A DNA stretch of 64,000 bases, from positions 12,117,904-12,181,903 of the forward strand of contig OZ038436.1 in the NCBI GenBank assembly GCA_964036275.1, read 5' to 3'. Positions 13,101 to 24,638 of this stretch are shown here, in pieces. This DNA is from Litoditis marina. Its lineage: Eukaryota; Nematoda; Chromadorea; Rhabditida; Rhabditidae. Below the pieces are notes generated by a model. It did not search any database and had not been told where the DNA came from. It saw only the letters and a list, made by a program, of their open reading frames with translations. Numbering within the stretch: the stretch's first letter is position 1; each line of letters opens with the position of its first letter. The position numbers were made by a program, and so were the translations under genes.

Positions 13101-15679
13101 TGCGAACAAGATATATTTATTGGTGATTCAGAACAAGTGTATAAAGTAAACACAATACTTTGTATGTATAGGGTTAGCTCCTACCAGAGCCCATTGAGTT
13201 TGTAGTATGATTCCGTTCTGTCGAACTAGTTAATCTTTGACGTAAATTGAGATCAAACTACAAAATCATTTGCAGCAACTGCACCAGATGCGGATGGTGC
13301 AGGCGGGCGGTCCCTTCGGTTCGCTGACGACGGGCCAGTTTGGGGCTCCGAGTGGGCAGTTCGCCCCATTCCCCCTCTCCGCCCCAACCAATCGACTGTC
13401 CATGCTGCCCCCCATGTCTTCCCTGCAGAGCAACACCACCACCCCCGTCACTAGCGCCATGGGATCTATTAATGGCGCCGGTCAGTTTCAGTCGATACTT
13501 TTTTCTGCCGTTGTATTTTGTGGGCTGAAATATACTAGAAGTCAATTGAATAGTCACGTAAAGTTAGCATTCTAAGGAGGAATCACAAACGTTGTCATTA
13601 CACGTTTCTGAATTCTGCTGTGTTTAACGTGTTTTATGTGACTTTGCAGTTGATTAACAGTACTTTTGATTTTCTCCTACGGTTGTAGTTTGTGGGCTCA
13701 AATAGCCAGGCGCGGTAGCAATTCTTCAAAAACCTGATGAGTTGCCGAGCAATATCTCACAAACTTCTCGTGAGATTCTGTCGATTCCTATGTTTCAGCA
13801 TTAGAAGCTCACGAATAGCGCATTAGGTGTTTATAAGATCCTCATGAGAACCTCATATAAGTTTCTCATGATGTTTAAAGGATAGCTACGCCGCCAGAAA
13901 ATCAACTTTGGTGGAATTCATATAGCATTCTACAGATATTGATTATCAAACTTTCGCTCAAGTACCGGCAAATAATTGAATAATGGTGTTGTGCTGTTAG
14001 GCACTGCTCATACTATTCACGTCAGCACGTCGGGGTCTCGCGTCAGCATAGAATAACATATTATCATGCGTGATGATTTTGTTGGTTTAAGTCGATACGT
14101 ATGTTTTTGAAGCGGTCATCGTACACCGAAAAATGAAACTGTTATCGTATTTACTGAGCTCAATGGAGGTATCTACACATGTGACGTATCTATTTTGTGG
14201 ATTGGTCTTCTATTTATTATGATTTCAGGCGAAGCTCTGACGGAGACTTCTGATGTGTCGTGCCTCCAGCCTCCCAATATGTACGATTCATCATTCAACA
14301 GTAGACAGGCGGACTCCGAAGAGGTATGTCCAGTTTCATTTAAATGTGACCCCTCAACGTTTTAAGGCACAGTTCGTTCGAATAAATGTAATATTTTAAC
14401 AACTATAGAAATTAGGAAATTTCTGGGAAAACTACCGCTAAATTTCAATCATGATTCAGGCTGTGCCGCGCGCGTATCCCGTCCAAATTACAACTCGGAG
14501 ATTCTCAGAACGATTGGCGCCAATTTTCTTCGATTGGCCAGCTACAAAAGCGAGAGAGTGTGCAGGTCAATGAGGCCGCAGACATCTGGGTCTCTCTGAC
14601 CTGCACACTCTCTCGCTCAGCCAATAAAAAAGTGGTTGGCCAATTGGCTGGGAATTGTCTGAGTTGTTTTACCATGTATAGGGAACGTTGAAACCTCCGT
14701 TGTAGTTTGATCTCTTCACATGCCACAGTTTACGAATTTTTCTCGAGAACAATGAGAAAACTACAAACAGAAAAACATACACCTTAGATTGATTTGAATT
14801 TTTTCCAATTCAGGTTGACGAGATGAAGAACTTCCGTGCCGAGGAGAGCAGCTACTTTGGAATGGAGACCCCTCGCGCGCAGGAGAGCTCGAGCAGTATG
14901 GTGAAGAGAGCACACACACCCACTCTCTCCGACCAGGTATAGTGCTCATCATCCCTTCTCACACTCCTACAGTACTTCTATGTTGCCGAAAACTATTTCG
15001 AACACTCTTAGTAATAGGAAATAGAACGGAAAAAATGTATGGCTTTCTTATCACATCCATCTGTTAAAAACGAACGGAAAATTTTGTAATCTTATGGTAG
15101 GAGCCACAATATAAATAAAAATTACTATAATATACACCACAAGTATAAACGCGCAATTAGAAATTGAGAAGTAATTCGAAAACTCTGATGTCTTCTCAAA
15201 TTAAACTACAATCTACAACTCTCTGTTTTTTATACGAGAAATTGCAACTAAACATCTCTGCCCATGTGAAAGTTAGGTGTTTTTAATTGAATGTTGCTAT
15301 ATGCGCTGCATTTGTAGTTTATACCCGTCACTTTTCTGTCGAAGTTCGGGAGCTACTTCTGAGATTGAACTACAACGAACACCCGGTCAATACCTATATC
15401 TCTCAGATTGTCAATTGCACAGTCCGTGAAAGATGTTAAACACATCAGAACTCAGAAACGTGCAATAACAAAGTGCACGATTGCTCATTAGAATGCCAAT
15501 TTTACGTGACTATTCAATTTACTTCTAGTATATCAGATTGTCATTTTCAGCCAGACGTCGAGGGCAGCACTACTACGGTAACGGAGCCGCGAGTGCAGAT
15601 GGCAGAGCGTGTGCTCCTGAAGCGATCCGCCAGTGACGGGATCGTCACGCAACACGAAATGCGACACACTACCCTATAG
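10196..15679 (+). CDS. Coiled-coil, low-complexity protein (unrecognised), 11 exons
   Basis: Exons: 10196-10267, 10642-10820, 11329-11439, 11871-12006, 12491-12607, 12745-12765, 12891-12965, 13276-13480, 14229-14323, 14814-14936, 15551-15679. They join without a frame break into 420 codons plus TAG. The N-terminus is basic (MTSKFLGFFRRKNGNKENE), followed by an Arg/Ser-rich stretch and an acidic patch (ELLEDSDNEEYEY). A charged helical segment at roughly residues 165-238 (QMEEACSRFKSRLKHAEER to RVKSLEQ) looks like a coiled coil. Then come a Gly/Pro/Phe/Ser-rich linker and a Ser/Thr-rich tail ending MRHTTL. The start was chosen because ATG lies five bases after TTTTCAG, consistent with trans-splicing. 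I do not recognise the family; a scaffold or cytoskeletal adaptor is possible. The gene model is strong, the function unknown. Confidence 0.85.
12111..12230. mobile_element. R2 hairpin element
   Basis: About 120 bp, in the intron between exons 4 and 5 of the 10196 gene. Arms AGGACGATTNTGTGGACCAA and complement, with an inner pair TTTAAACTGCAA / TTGCAGTTTAAA around a short loop, so almost the whole element can fold into one hairpin. Other copies: 22734-22859, 35812-35934, 50996-51115, 51661-51783, 58228-58348, 60466-60587. Confidence 0.85.
12745..12765 (+). other. 21-nt microexon (ASNYELE)
   Basis: Flanked by TTTTTTCAG and GTATCT, in phase 0 on both sides, so it can be included or skipped without changing frame. 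It encodes seven helix-compatible residues that lengthen the coiled coil by exactly one heptad. The downstream bases reach a stop in the same frame, so the donor after ELE is required. It is supported by splice context only. Confidence 0.55.
13531..13662 (+). mobile_element. R1 element in intron, plus orientation
   Basis: Begins TATACTAGAAGTCAATTGAA about 50 bases after the donor at 13481. It shows the usual TGAATTCTGCTGTGTTTAAC block, but the CACGTG core is mutated (TTTTATGTGAC). Confidence 0.75.
13725..13910. mobile_element. CTCATGAGA-type inverted repeat element
   Basis: Contains several copies of TCTCATGAG, CTCACAAA and CTCGTGAGA in both orientations, like the blocks at 37920-38100 and 51893-52079. 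The outermost sequence is GCGGTAGCAATTC at one end and GCTACGCCGCCAG at the other, which are roughly inverted. Located in an intron of the 10196 gene. Confidence 0.5.
15408..15533 (-). mobile_element. R1 element, minus orientation
   Basis: Reverse-oriented R1 copy ending ACTTCTAGTATA, 17 bases before the acceptor of the last exon (15551) of the 10196 gene. Confidence 0.75.
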
Positions 15680-16679
15680 ACACCCGTTACATTTATCAAC
15701 GGACACTTACAGTAACCCGAATCATTGTTTTCTTAATAAAACACGTAGGAGTATATCCAGTTGTATGTCGAGAGAACCGGTTTAAAACGTATGTATTGAA
15801 ATGTAGTCGGGAGACTTCGTACCACTCAAACTGTAAGAGTCCAAGTGGAGCACACAATGTACTGCTGAAAATGTTAGTTCTCATCGACGGTCGTTTTCAA
15901 ATTGTTATAAAATGAGCGAAATCCTGAAAAGGTGATCTTATCTCGTTCAGTTTCATTACGTTGATATTTCGGAACCCATCGAGATCTGAGTTTAGATAAG
16001 TCTTTGGGTGGTTCAAAACCTGATAAGTTCAAACAACTAGGTTCTCTATTTAGAAAAAAAGGTGTCATTTCGGAAGTAAGAAAACGTAGGACGGTTTTGT
16101 GATTTTCATATTATTTTCATCAGAATATTCGATTGTTGAGGATGCTTCAAACATTGATAGCTCACGAAACATTTTCTTTTGATTTGTACTAAATATAGCA
16201 GTAGAACATACCATTGCAGCACTATTCTTATTAGTTTCGGTGTAATGTCATGTATAGTTGATTGATTTCCAGTGTTAGAGTATTTTATTAATCAGTGTTT
16301 TCTGAAGTTATTCTTAACTTCCTTGGTTATCGATCTACGTTGTTCGATTTCCTTATGAATTTATCGGTGTATTTTCGAGTTCAGTTGATTTTGTCATTTA
16401 TTGTATAATAGGCGACTGATGATACTTTATATATAGTTTGTGTGGCTTATATGTCTTGAATGAATGTAAAACATATAGTAATTCACTGTTCTGATTCGAA
16501 GATTACAACTAAAACATGGGTTTAATCTATAACCCCGAAATTTAAATGGGATTTTCGTGTTCTTGAATGATCAGATGGAGCTGGCGAAACATTTTTCTCC
16601 TAATTTGTAGTAGCAAAGTCAGAAAACAGAGAGTTTGGGAACTAGAACATTTACATCTCGAAAATGCTTCAAGGATGAA

Positions 16680-17105
16680 AACTACGGGCCTAAAATAGGC
16701 TAAATCCAGGGAAATTTAGGAAAATCGAAATGGCTGGATTAGAACCGAATTAGGCTTGTCGGCACCTAATTTAGCCTGGTAGACAACAAATTTAGCCTGG
16801 CAGACACCTATTTCAGGCCTGTAGCCCCTATTTTGAACTGGAATTAACCTATTTTAGGCTTGTAGCCACCTATTTCAGGCATTCGCGAAAAAAATAAATT
16901 TAGCGTGTTACAAGCCCAAAATAGGTTAATTCCAGCTCAAAATATGGGCTACAGGCCTGAAATAGGTGACGACAGACCTAAAATAGGTGTCTACCAGGCT
17001 GAATTAGGTGCCGACAAGCCTAATTTGGTTCTCATCCAGCCATTTATATTTTCCTGAATTTCCCTGGATTTAGCCTATTTTAGGCCTGTAACTTTCACCT
17101 GAGTT
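16680..17105. mobile_element. Large foldback of AGGCCTGTAG-type units
   Basis: A near-complete palindrome of about 420 bp. The left arm reads GGCCTAAAATAGGCTAAATC and the right arm its complement, GATTTAGCCTATTTTAGGCC. Between them are repeated modules such as CACCTATTTCAGGC and CAGACACCTA, present in both orientations, around a centre near 16890. A short, degraded relative lies at 50632-50795. There is no ORF. Confidence 0.8.
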
Positions 17106-17214
17106 CGACAGTTGCGAGTTGCGAGATGATACTGTAAAGGCTTGCAATCGCGTGGAACACACTATTCCATTATGAACATGTCTTCGATTTTGAAGCACAA
17201 AATCATAAATGTTC

Positions 17215-17640
17215 CGAATTCTCACACGATCCCAAACAAGTCATTTGAGAAAGAATTTTTCTATTTGGAAACAATCACGACAAACTCGGACTAATTCACT
17301 GCGGAAGTTCACGGCCAATTCACTGAAGAACCAGGTCCTTCCCGAACCGAATCGCGAACCAGTCACTGGAGAACCGAACCGAACTGACCGAACCAACTTT
17401 TGAACCGACCGGTTCTCCAGTGAATGCTTCGAACCGAACCGGGATAGAGTCATTTTACTTTGTCTACGACTTGCTTGTTCAACTCATGATAAATGTCGGT
17501 TCGGTTCGAAGCATTCACTGGAGAACCGGTCGGTTCAAAAGTCGGTTCGGTTCAGTTGGTTCGGTTCTCCAGTGACCGGTTCGCGGTTTGGTTCGGGAAG
17601 GACCCGGTTCTCCAGTGAATTCGCCGAAGTTCACAAAGAA
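17215..17640. mobile_element. Large GAACC/GGTTC foldback
   Basis: About 420 bp. The left arm carries TTCACTGAAGAACCAGGTCC and CCAGTCACTGGAGAACC; the right arm carries the complements ending near GGACCCGGTTCTCCAGTGAA. Tandem and inverted GGTTCGGTT units fill the arms. It is related in vocabulary to 545-830. Confidence 0.8.
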
Positions 17641-18350
17641 ACAAATAGGGCTCTCTCTATATACAGCAATGGGTCATGCTAATCCACTCCCTGTGTCAAA
17701 TGAATAGGTAATTAACCCCTATATAGTTTATTTTTAGCTTTAAATCCGAGTTTTAAAGAGTTTTAAATTTTAACCTCTTAAATTACGGTATGAATTAACT
17801 GCGGAAGTACGCAGATATTCGTCACAGTTTGTTGTCGCAATCATTTGACCTGCGAATTGATTTTTATGGGTTTAGCGCGGTCGGTGGTGGTTTGCTCATT
17901 CACCATTATTGTTTTTGTGTGGGTGATGGGGGGTTGTTGTATAGAGTTAATTATTGATCGAGATATGTTTTAATAGTAGTATAATATGCAGACAGCAGTA
18001 GATAGATACACACAAAGTGGTGTTTCTTTTCCGTCTCATGCGCCATACCTTCAATATAAGCTTTCCATTGTTGGTAATGTTTTCTATACTTTCTCCCTCT
18101 CGTTTTGGTCTTAGTACTTAGTTGAACCCTAACTATTGATTATGACAGATCACTTTTTTACTATTATGCTGCGCTCTGTTGCAAATTACATCAACTGTGC
18201 TTCGTCCATATGGGCAGTGGTGGACTTGTCCTTTTACGCTACCTCATATATTTCTCTAATCTTTATACCTTGTTTTCGTCTTCTCTTTCCCATTCTCTTT
18301 CACTATAGTTTTTCCGTGAAGTATTACCCTCCTATTCTGTGTGTTTTAGA

Positions 18351-21300
18351 ATGGTTTCGATTGATGGAGGTCCCGTTGACATGTTCGCCAAGGTCCCCTC
18401 CACCATTTCCCCCTCGCCTAGCCGGTTCTCGACCGCCTCGTCTCCCAGTGTCAGTGGCACCGATGTTTCGTACCCGGTTCCCGCGGACGGCGGAGCTGCA
18501 CCCAAACCCAAGACACAGGAACCGCCCGTCTACACTAACAACAGGTGAAACATTCATAACAACCCAGTGAAGTTGTTGGAATAGCCAAAAAGGCAAAAAC
18601 GGACTCTTTTTTGCTCTTATCGATGATTATCGACTATCGATTTGTGATGCAAAATGTAAAATCATGTATTGCATTGCAACCGTGGCTGAATTGATGTACA
18701 AATTTAAAATACTCTAAAACTGTGATTTCGCATGTATTCTCTAAATTCTGTATAGTCACTACTGCTAGTTTATTATGAAATTCGTCAGGTTCTAACTCGC
18801 GACAGCTACTTTTCAGTTTCACACGAATTTTAAGTTTTATCGTGCCCGTCTATCTTTAAGAGGCCTTGGCGGTGCCTGATTGATTGATGTATAGGTTTCT
18901 TATTGTTTTTTTTTAATTGTAGTGTAGGGGAAGCCCTGGGCCCTCTGTAAATTAGCGTAATAGAGCTGCGGTTTCTCTTTCATCTGGTGAAGTAAAAGGA
19001 TGAGGATAATCATACTTTCTGTTGCTTCATTCTAGTCTGACAAACCTTCAATTTGTAATCTTAACTATTCTTTGTTAGTTTATTAAAAGGGGTTCAAAAG
19101 TGCGCATGGGCTAATTCGGTTATCGGTTTCTAATTGGGTTTTGGACTTTATGAATAAAAGCCAATTTTCCGTTTATCAGTTTGAAGATTCACTGGGGCTT
19201 TCTTTTCTGGCTATTAATATTCAGTGTGTTTCGATCAATTTTTCTCACTACCAAAAGAAATGTAGTTTTTTTTCGAAAATCTGATCGGTTTTATTGAAAA
19301 AATTTCAGGATCTATGTGAGCAACATTCCGTTTTCGTTTCGGGATCACGATCTGGTGGAGCTATTCACTCCGTAAGTTCTAGCTTCGTTTGTTCAATGGT
19401 TCGGCTGTTCAAAGAGCAAAGTTACACCAGCTTTGCCGACCAAACTCACTTTCTGCCAATCTTTCAGTATAGATGCTATTTTAACAACTCTACAGTTGAC
19501 CTGTTGATCACTATTTGTGGGCATTGCGTTTTGCGTATATTTTAGCCTCTATGAATCTGCCTCGCCTATTGGTGTCTATTTTGACTTTTCACAGGTTTGG
19601 AGAGGTGTCATCAGCTATGATTGTGTGCAATGAACGTGGCTCGAAGGGATTCGGCTTCGTGACAATGGATTCGGTGGACAGTTGTGAACGAGCACGAAGA
19701 AGCCTACATGGGACCAAGATTCTCGGAAGGACCATTGAGGTATTCTATTCTATGTTGCAATCGGACTGTCCTCGGATTCACAGTGTTGGTTGCACTGTTG
19801 CACATGTGCGCTTCTCGAAATACTCGTGAACATCGTCACTAAATTACGTTTTGATCCATTTGTTTTGTGTTTGTAAATTGTGTTAATTCGAAAACAGGAA
19901 CGAAGAAGCCGCGAGTGTACGTGATGCTATTTCCGTTATCTCTGCACGGTTATTTAATACATGTTTTTCATCCAGGATTGTGATTGACTGTTGTGGGTTA
20001 TGACTACTGGTGACCAGACCAGGTGCATGCTATGAATGAGGGGGGAATGGTGTTGTTCTCAGGTACGCAAGGCGACGTCGCCGCCAAAGCCTCGGACGGT
20101 GGCGGTGAGCCGCTCTCCGTCCCTCGCTTCGCCTGCTTCTCTGTGCTCTCCCTCCTCGTCCCTCCCTGTCGGATTCGGAATGGGTCAGCAGGCTGTACAA
20201 CAGCCGGCAGCCATGAACATCAACCAGCAGGTGTTGCAGCAACAGATCAATAGCCTGCTATCACAGAATCCCAGTCTGCTGCAGAGTGAGTTGCACCTTA
20301 ACACTATCACCACACATGTTGTACTTTTTCCACCTGGCTCCATCTGTGGCTATACTTTTCATATGACAGCGATATGCAGCCGTGTCGAAAACATGCCTAT
20401 TGATTGATTGAATTTAAGGTGCATTCAGTGGATTGGTGGAATCTGTAGCAATAGGCATGTCTTCGACAATTAGTTGACTTAAGATGTATGCCTCACCCCT
20501 CACATGGTCTTATAACTACACGGTGTTCGTATTTGTATTGCATGAGAATCGGAAACGTTAGTGCACTTCGCCCAAACTTCATGTATACTTGGTGAATCAA
20601 GATATGTAATTGGGTACTGTCTCAAATTAACACTTATTAGCATCATGCACGGGATCGGGATTTATGCCTGTTTGGATGGATTAGAATTGTGAAACTAACA
20701 CAAACGAGTACAATAGCAATAACAATATCACAAATTATAAGCACGTCATCGGAAATTTTCATGTGTGTTCAAAAACGTTCCTATTTTCGAACTGGCGACC
20801 CGTATTTTTGCCCAAAAGTAGATTCTCAAATTCTCAACCGCTCAGCTACTAGGCTTCACGGCGTGGGCGTGGGAACATTTAGTCTTTATTATTGTTTTCA
20901 GTATTTGAACAGATGTGCTTCAGACCCCATCAAAAATTTATAGAAGAGGTAACGAAATGGTCACCTTTCGTTACCTCTTCTATAATTTTTTGATTACCCT
21001 TTGTCAAAATCTGGTAATCGGACTATGCCAACATTTTTACGGATATACGATGAAAAGTCTAGTTTTTCTTTGTATTATTGTCAGAACAGAATACCGTGTG
21101 TGTCCCGATTCAGACCTGCTTCTGTCGGCGGCCTCGCTGCAACCCTCCGTGAGTTTGGTGCCCTCCTTCGTGAACATGGGCTCCCTGATGGGCGGTGCAC
21201 AGCAGTCTCTCGGTGTGTCCGCCTACCCTCTCTACCAGAACCCGGCTGCTGCGGCTGCCGCGCGGGTCTCTCTCACCGCCGTCTCACCGCAGTCCTGCGG

Positions 21301-23154
21301 CCCCGCATACGGCATGATGCCCGCTGCTCGACAATCATTTGGTACTGCTGGTAAGCTAGGTTATCATGTTGAACCTAATCAGTGCATTTTGCATTAGAAA
21401 TTTGTTGTCAACTCAATATAACGTTCACTCCCTATCTCTCTCTCTCTCTCAAAATATAGTTTGGAATTTTTTTTAGCAGAACGGTATCGAGTGTTCATCA
21501 ATTTTCTACCATACACCAGCAAGGTTGTCCGAATAGTCAAAAAAATCAAAAAACGGACTACTTTTTTAACCGAAAAGATGAAAATCGGTCTACTTTTCAT
21601 GAAAAATCCTAAATTTGCACGTGTTTACATCTGAAAACGGATTACTTTTTGTCGCTTAGTCGAACCTTACTGGTGTATGTTTTCTACATTAACGGGCGGT
21701 GTGCATCATACACTGCCCAGGCCTCTCGTGAAAGAGGGAGTCACGAACAAATCCTTGTAAAAAGGAGGGGTCGCGAGCTGTTAACTAACAAATTTCATAC
21801 AAAATCAGCGATAATTTTACCAAAAATAGTGTAATGTTGCCGTTTTGGGGGGTCGCGAACGAGTAAACATCGAGGAGTCGCCAAAGTTTTAAGGGACTGA
21901 GAGCCCGCGGTGTGTGACGTTCATTCACTGAAACATTTTTTCTTCAGGAATATCTCAGATGCAACTGCAACAGCCTGCCATGAACAATATGGGATCGTTC
22001 CAGCTGCCGTACGCCAATCTCTTGCTACCAACTAGCTCGCCATCGCCGGTTAGTTGTTATGCTATCCTATTCTAGGACTTAATGTGGTTGCTACCAGCTC
22101 TGTTTAACAGTTACAGTTGCACTCACTCCTGCTCCAATGAAGCGCATGAGTTTCAAACTTCCATGCAGTTCGTTCCAGCTATTGTTTTTTAGATTTCAAA
22201 TTTTCGTATCCGCTCGTGAAATTTTAGTCTTAGTGCGAACGATCGAAATATATATAATGTTAAGAATATGTAATTATGTTCATAACATTATGTTGATATT
22301 AGCGAATTCAACCGATTATACGTAGCGAGCATATTGTATTCTTTATTTGTAATTTTAGCAACCATCGTCTTCGATGAACAATTCGTTGTTGAATTCGTCG
22401 ATGAACACGCACAGTCACTTGATGCAGGAACAGCTGGTGAATTTCCTCAACTTGGATGGAACAATGAACAACTCACTCTACGCAGACAGTAGAAACGGTT
22501 GGTTTTCTCGTTCTGTATATTGGTATACGGCTGCCTTTTTAAGCGGTCACAGTGGGGTTTACTACATACACCAGTAAAGTTGTCCGAATAGTTAAAAAAT
22601 TCAAACAACGGACTAATTTTACACCGAAACAAAGAAAATCGGTCTACTTTTGATGAACAATCATACATTTTCACGTTTTCCAATCTGAAAACGGACTACT
22701 TTTTGTCGCTTAGTCGGACCTTACTGGTGTTTGGTTAAAGAAGGACGATAATGTGGACCAATCTCGTGTCAACGGTCCTTTAAACTGTAATTGAAAAATG
22801 TATTGCAGTTTAAAGGACTGAAGCATTGCGATTGGACCATATAATCGTCCTTCTTTAACCATTTTTTCAGAAAGCTTCCAATTTTCTAATTGAACAGTGT
22901 CATTAAAGTATGAGTTTGGCATTACATGTCATAAGCCAAGGGATCTTGTATTTTTGGGGAGCTCAGCTGTTGGTAACCGTATTTTTGGTATCTCCGACGA
23001 ACACTGAAAAACTTAGACTTTAATTCCGAACCTTTTTTCAGTGTCTTTCATGGGAAGTTTGAATGGCAGCGGTTCTGATGGAGAGGAGGCGAGAAATGGA
23101 CGAAAACGACACGCGGTGGACGGGCGAGCTGATCTGAAGATTGGCCGTTTGTAG
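18351..23154 (+). CDS. Fox-1/RBFOX-family RRM RNA-binding protein, 8 exons
   Basis: Exons: 18351-18544, 19309-19371, 19595-19739, 20063-20285, 21114-21350, 21948-22048, 22359-22497, 23042-23154; 404 codons plus TAG, all phases consistent. One RRM at about residues 65-136: RNP2 IYVSNI (66-71), RNP1 KGFGFVTM (103-110), and NERGSKGFGFVTM, a signature of the Fox-1/ASD-1/RBFOX group, which reads UGCAUG-type elements in splicing control. The Phe-bearing loop SNIPFSF is kept. The N-terminus is Ser/Pro-rich. The C-terminal two thirds are Gln/Ala/Ser/Met-rich and low in complexity, ending in a basic GRKRHAVDG stretch that may be nuclear targeting. The RRM differs from the canonical Fox-1 core at several places (DHDLVELFTPF), so it may be the divergent nematode SPN-4-like branch rather than FOX-1 itself. 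The start follows TGTGTTTTAG by one base. Confidence 0.88.
21513..21676. mobile_element. MITE with ACACCAG(T/C)AAGGTTGTCC ends
   Basis: Left end ACACCAGCAAGGTTGTCC, right end the complement CGAACCTTACTGGTGT. The interior is made of AACGGACTAC and CGGTCTACTTTT pieces. A second copy in a later intron of the same gene (22568-22730) has the same ends and interior, directly abutting an R2 hairpin. Confidence 0.7.
22568..22730. mobile_element. MITE with ACACCAGTAAAGTTGTCC ends
   Basis: Second copy of the 21513 element, ending CGGACCTTACTGGTGT. An R2 hairpin starts four bases later, so two unrelated element types sit head to tail in one intron. Confidence 0.7.
22734..22859. mobile_element. R2 hairpin element
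   Basis: Near-perfect 125-bp palindrome, beginning TTAAAGAAGGACGATAATG and ending CGTCCTTCTTTAA. Intronic in the Fox-1-type gene. Confidence 0.85.
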
Positions 23155-24638
23155 GATGGAATTCACTATTTCATTCTTCTAGCTCTTTCTCAGATCTTAC
23201 TGGTTGAATTCGAATATCCATGTTATAGTTGTTACTTGCCCTCTCTCAGTTGTCATAATGTTCAGTAAGACTGTTGACATTGTATGTATTCAGCACCAGA
23301 TCGATTTTTCTTCTCAAAGTTTGATCTCCTATTTAAGTGTTGGGTTGCCCATTGTCTCTCGGTTCGCTTGTTATAACAGTCGTTGAGAATCACATTAGTT
23401 TGGATAGGTGAATCTCTCACATTCCCTATGCTCTGATAATCCCATAGGCGAAACTTCTCTCGAAGCTTTAGATACGGTTGTCAAGCAATATTTACCGTAA
23501 ATCCATGTTTACTTTTAAACAAATATTCACCTCATGACTTGTGTTGTACATGTTATTTTATGTTGTTGCTATCTTGCTAGTTTGTCATGGTTCGCATGTT
23601 TGTTGTTGACATAGAATGACGTTGTGTCATAATTATTATTATTGCGCGTTTGCGATGAACTATGTTATACTAATGCTTGTTAAACTAATGTGATACCCAC
23701 TCTGTGGGGCTTTAGTAACCCTTACCTAAAATCAAAGTTTGGCTACCGTTCAAACGGTAAGAACCAAATGTTGCGTTAGATATGAGGGTACACTTTTATT
23801 TTATTTTTGGTAACCTACCCTGGAAAGGGCCCGAAAAACCTGGTTATATAATATATAACCTATCGAGTGCTCCATTCTATAATAAATTCTATATTATAGA
23901 ATGGAGCACTCGATGGGGCTTGCCCGCTCGCAAGAAGGCGTTAATCGTTGTATGAGAGTGTGCGAATAGTTTCTAATCGGCTCGTAGATAGGCTGTGTTT
24001 GGTCTTTGGCGGGCCCTCTTCACTCGAGCACCGCCGCGTTCTCTCAACTCATTACGAACTTATGCCGCCACACACTACTCCATTTTTACATTGAAACAAG
24101 GTATTGCGTTTGATCTCCAACAAAATTTTGTAGTTTGACCCGTTGCTTCTTCGTCAAAGTTCGTAAATAATGGCATGTAATGAGACTAGACTACAACAAA
24201 CTGCCTATATCGTTACCACAGGGGTTCTTGTAGCTGAAAAACTGATTTAATGTACTGAATCTGGCTGAACTAGAATCCAAACATTTGAACTCGAAAAGGT
24301 TCGAGTTGAGTACAGGCTGCAATCTCGAAACGTTAAGCATACGATGAAGATAGTTTCTGTAAATGAAACATGATTTTCCTGCCGGCTCGAACGTTTAAGA
24401 ACTATCTATACCTTGTCTCTGGAAGGGCTGTCAGCGAAAAACAGTTATTGAAGACCTGGAAAACTTGTATGGTGAGAGTAAAACATCTTTGAACAACCTC
24501 GTGATACTTTTCTACTCTCGCCTGTGTTTTCAACTTGGTCCAGGACGACTTGATTCTGTTTATGTATACTTTCGTTTATCATAATTCCCGACTGCGCATA
24601 ATATGACAATCCTGGTTATTTGTTGTTTTTCATCCAAC
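23155..24638. other. Intergenic spacer with repeats and GC-rich patch
   Basis: Starts as the 3' region of the Fox-1-type gene. Around 23845-23905 there is a perfect short palindrome (GAGTGCTCCATTCTATAATA and complement). At about 23920-24065 a GC-rich block contains TTTGGCGGGCCC, an E2F-like half site, and could be a promoter for whatever starts at 24639. An R3 copy spans 24128-24200. No gene seen. Confidence 0.45.

Larger units (their letters stand above)
15680..18350. other. Intergenic spacer
   Basis: Begins as the 3' untranslated region of the preceding gene: AATAAAACACG at about 15736 gives a possible polyadenylation signal. It is AT-rich thereafter. It contains the foldbacks at 16680-17105 and 17215-17640 and ends in TGTGTTTTAG one base before the next start codon. 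No gene seen. Confidence 0.6.

Noticed and set aside
20833..20895. tRNA-like A-box and B-box on the minus strand in an intron of the Fox-1-type gene
   Set aside because: AGCTGAGCGGTTGAG and CCAGTTCGAAA are present but the arms do not pair; at best a degraded SINE.
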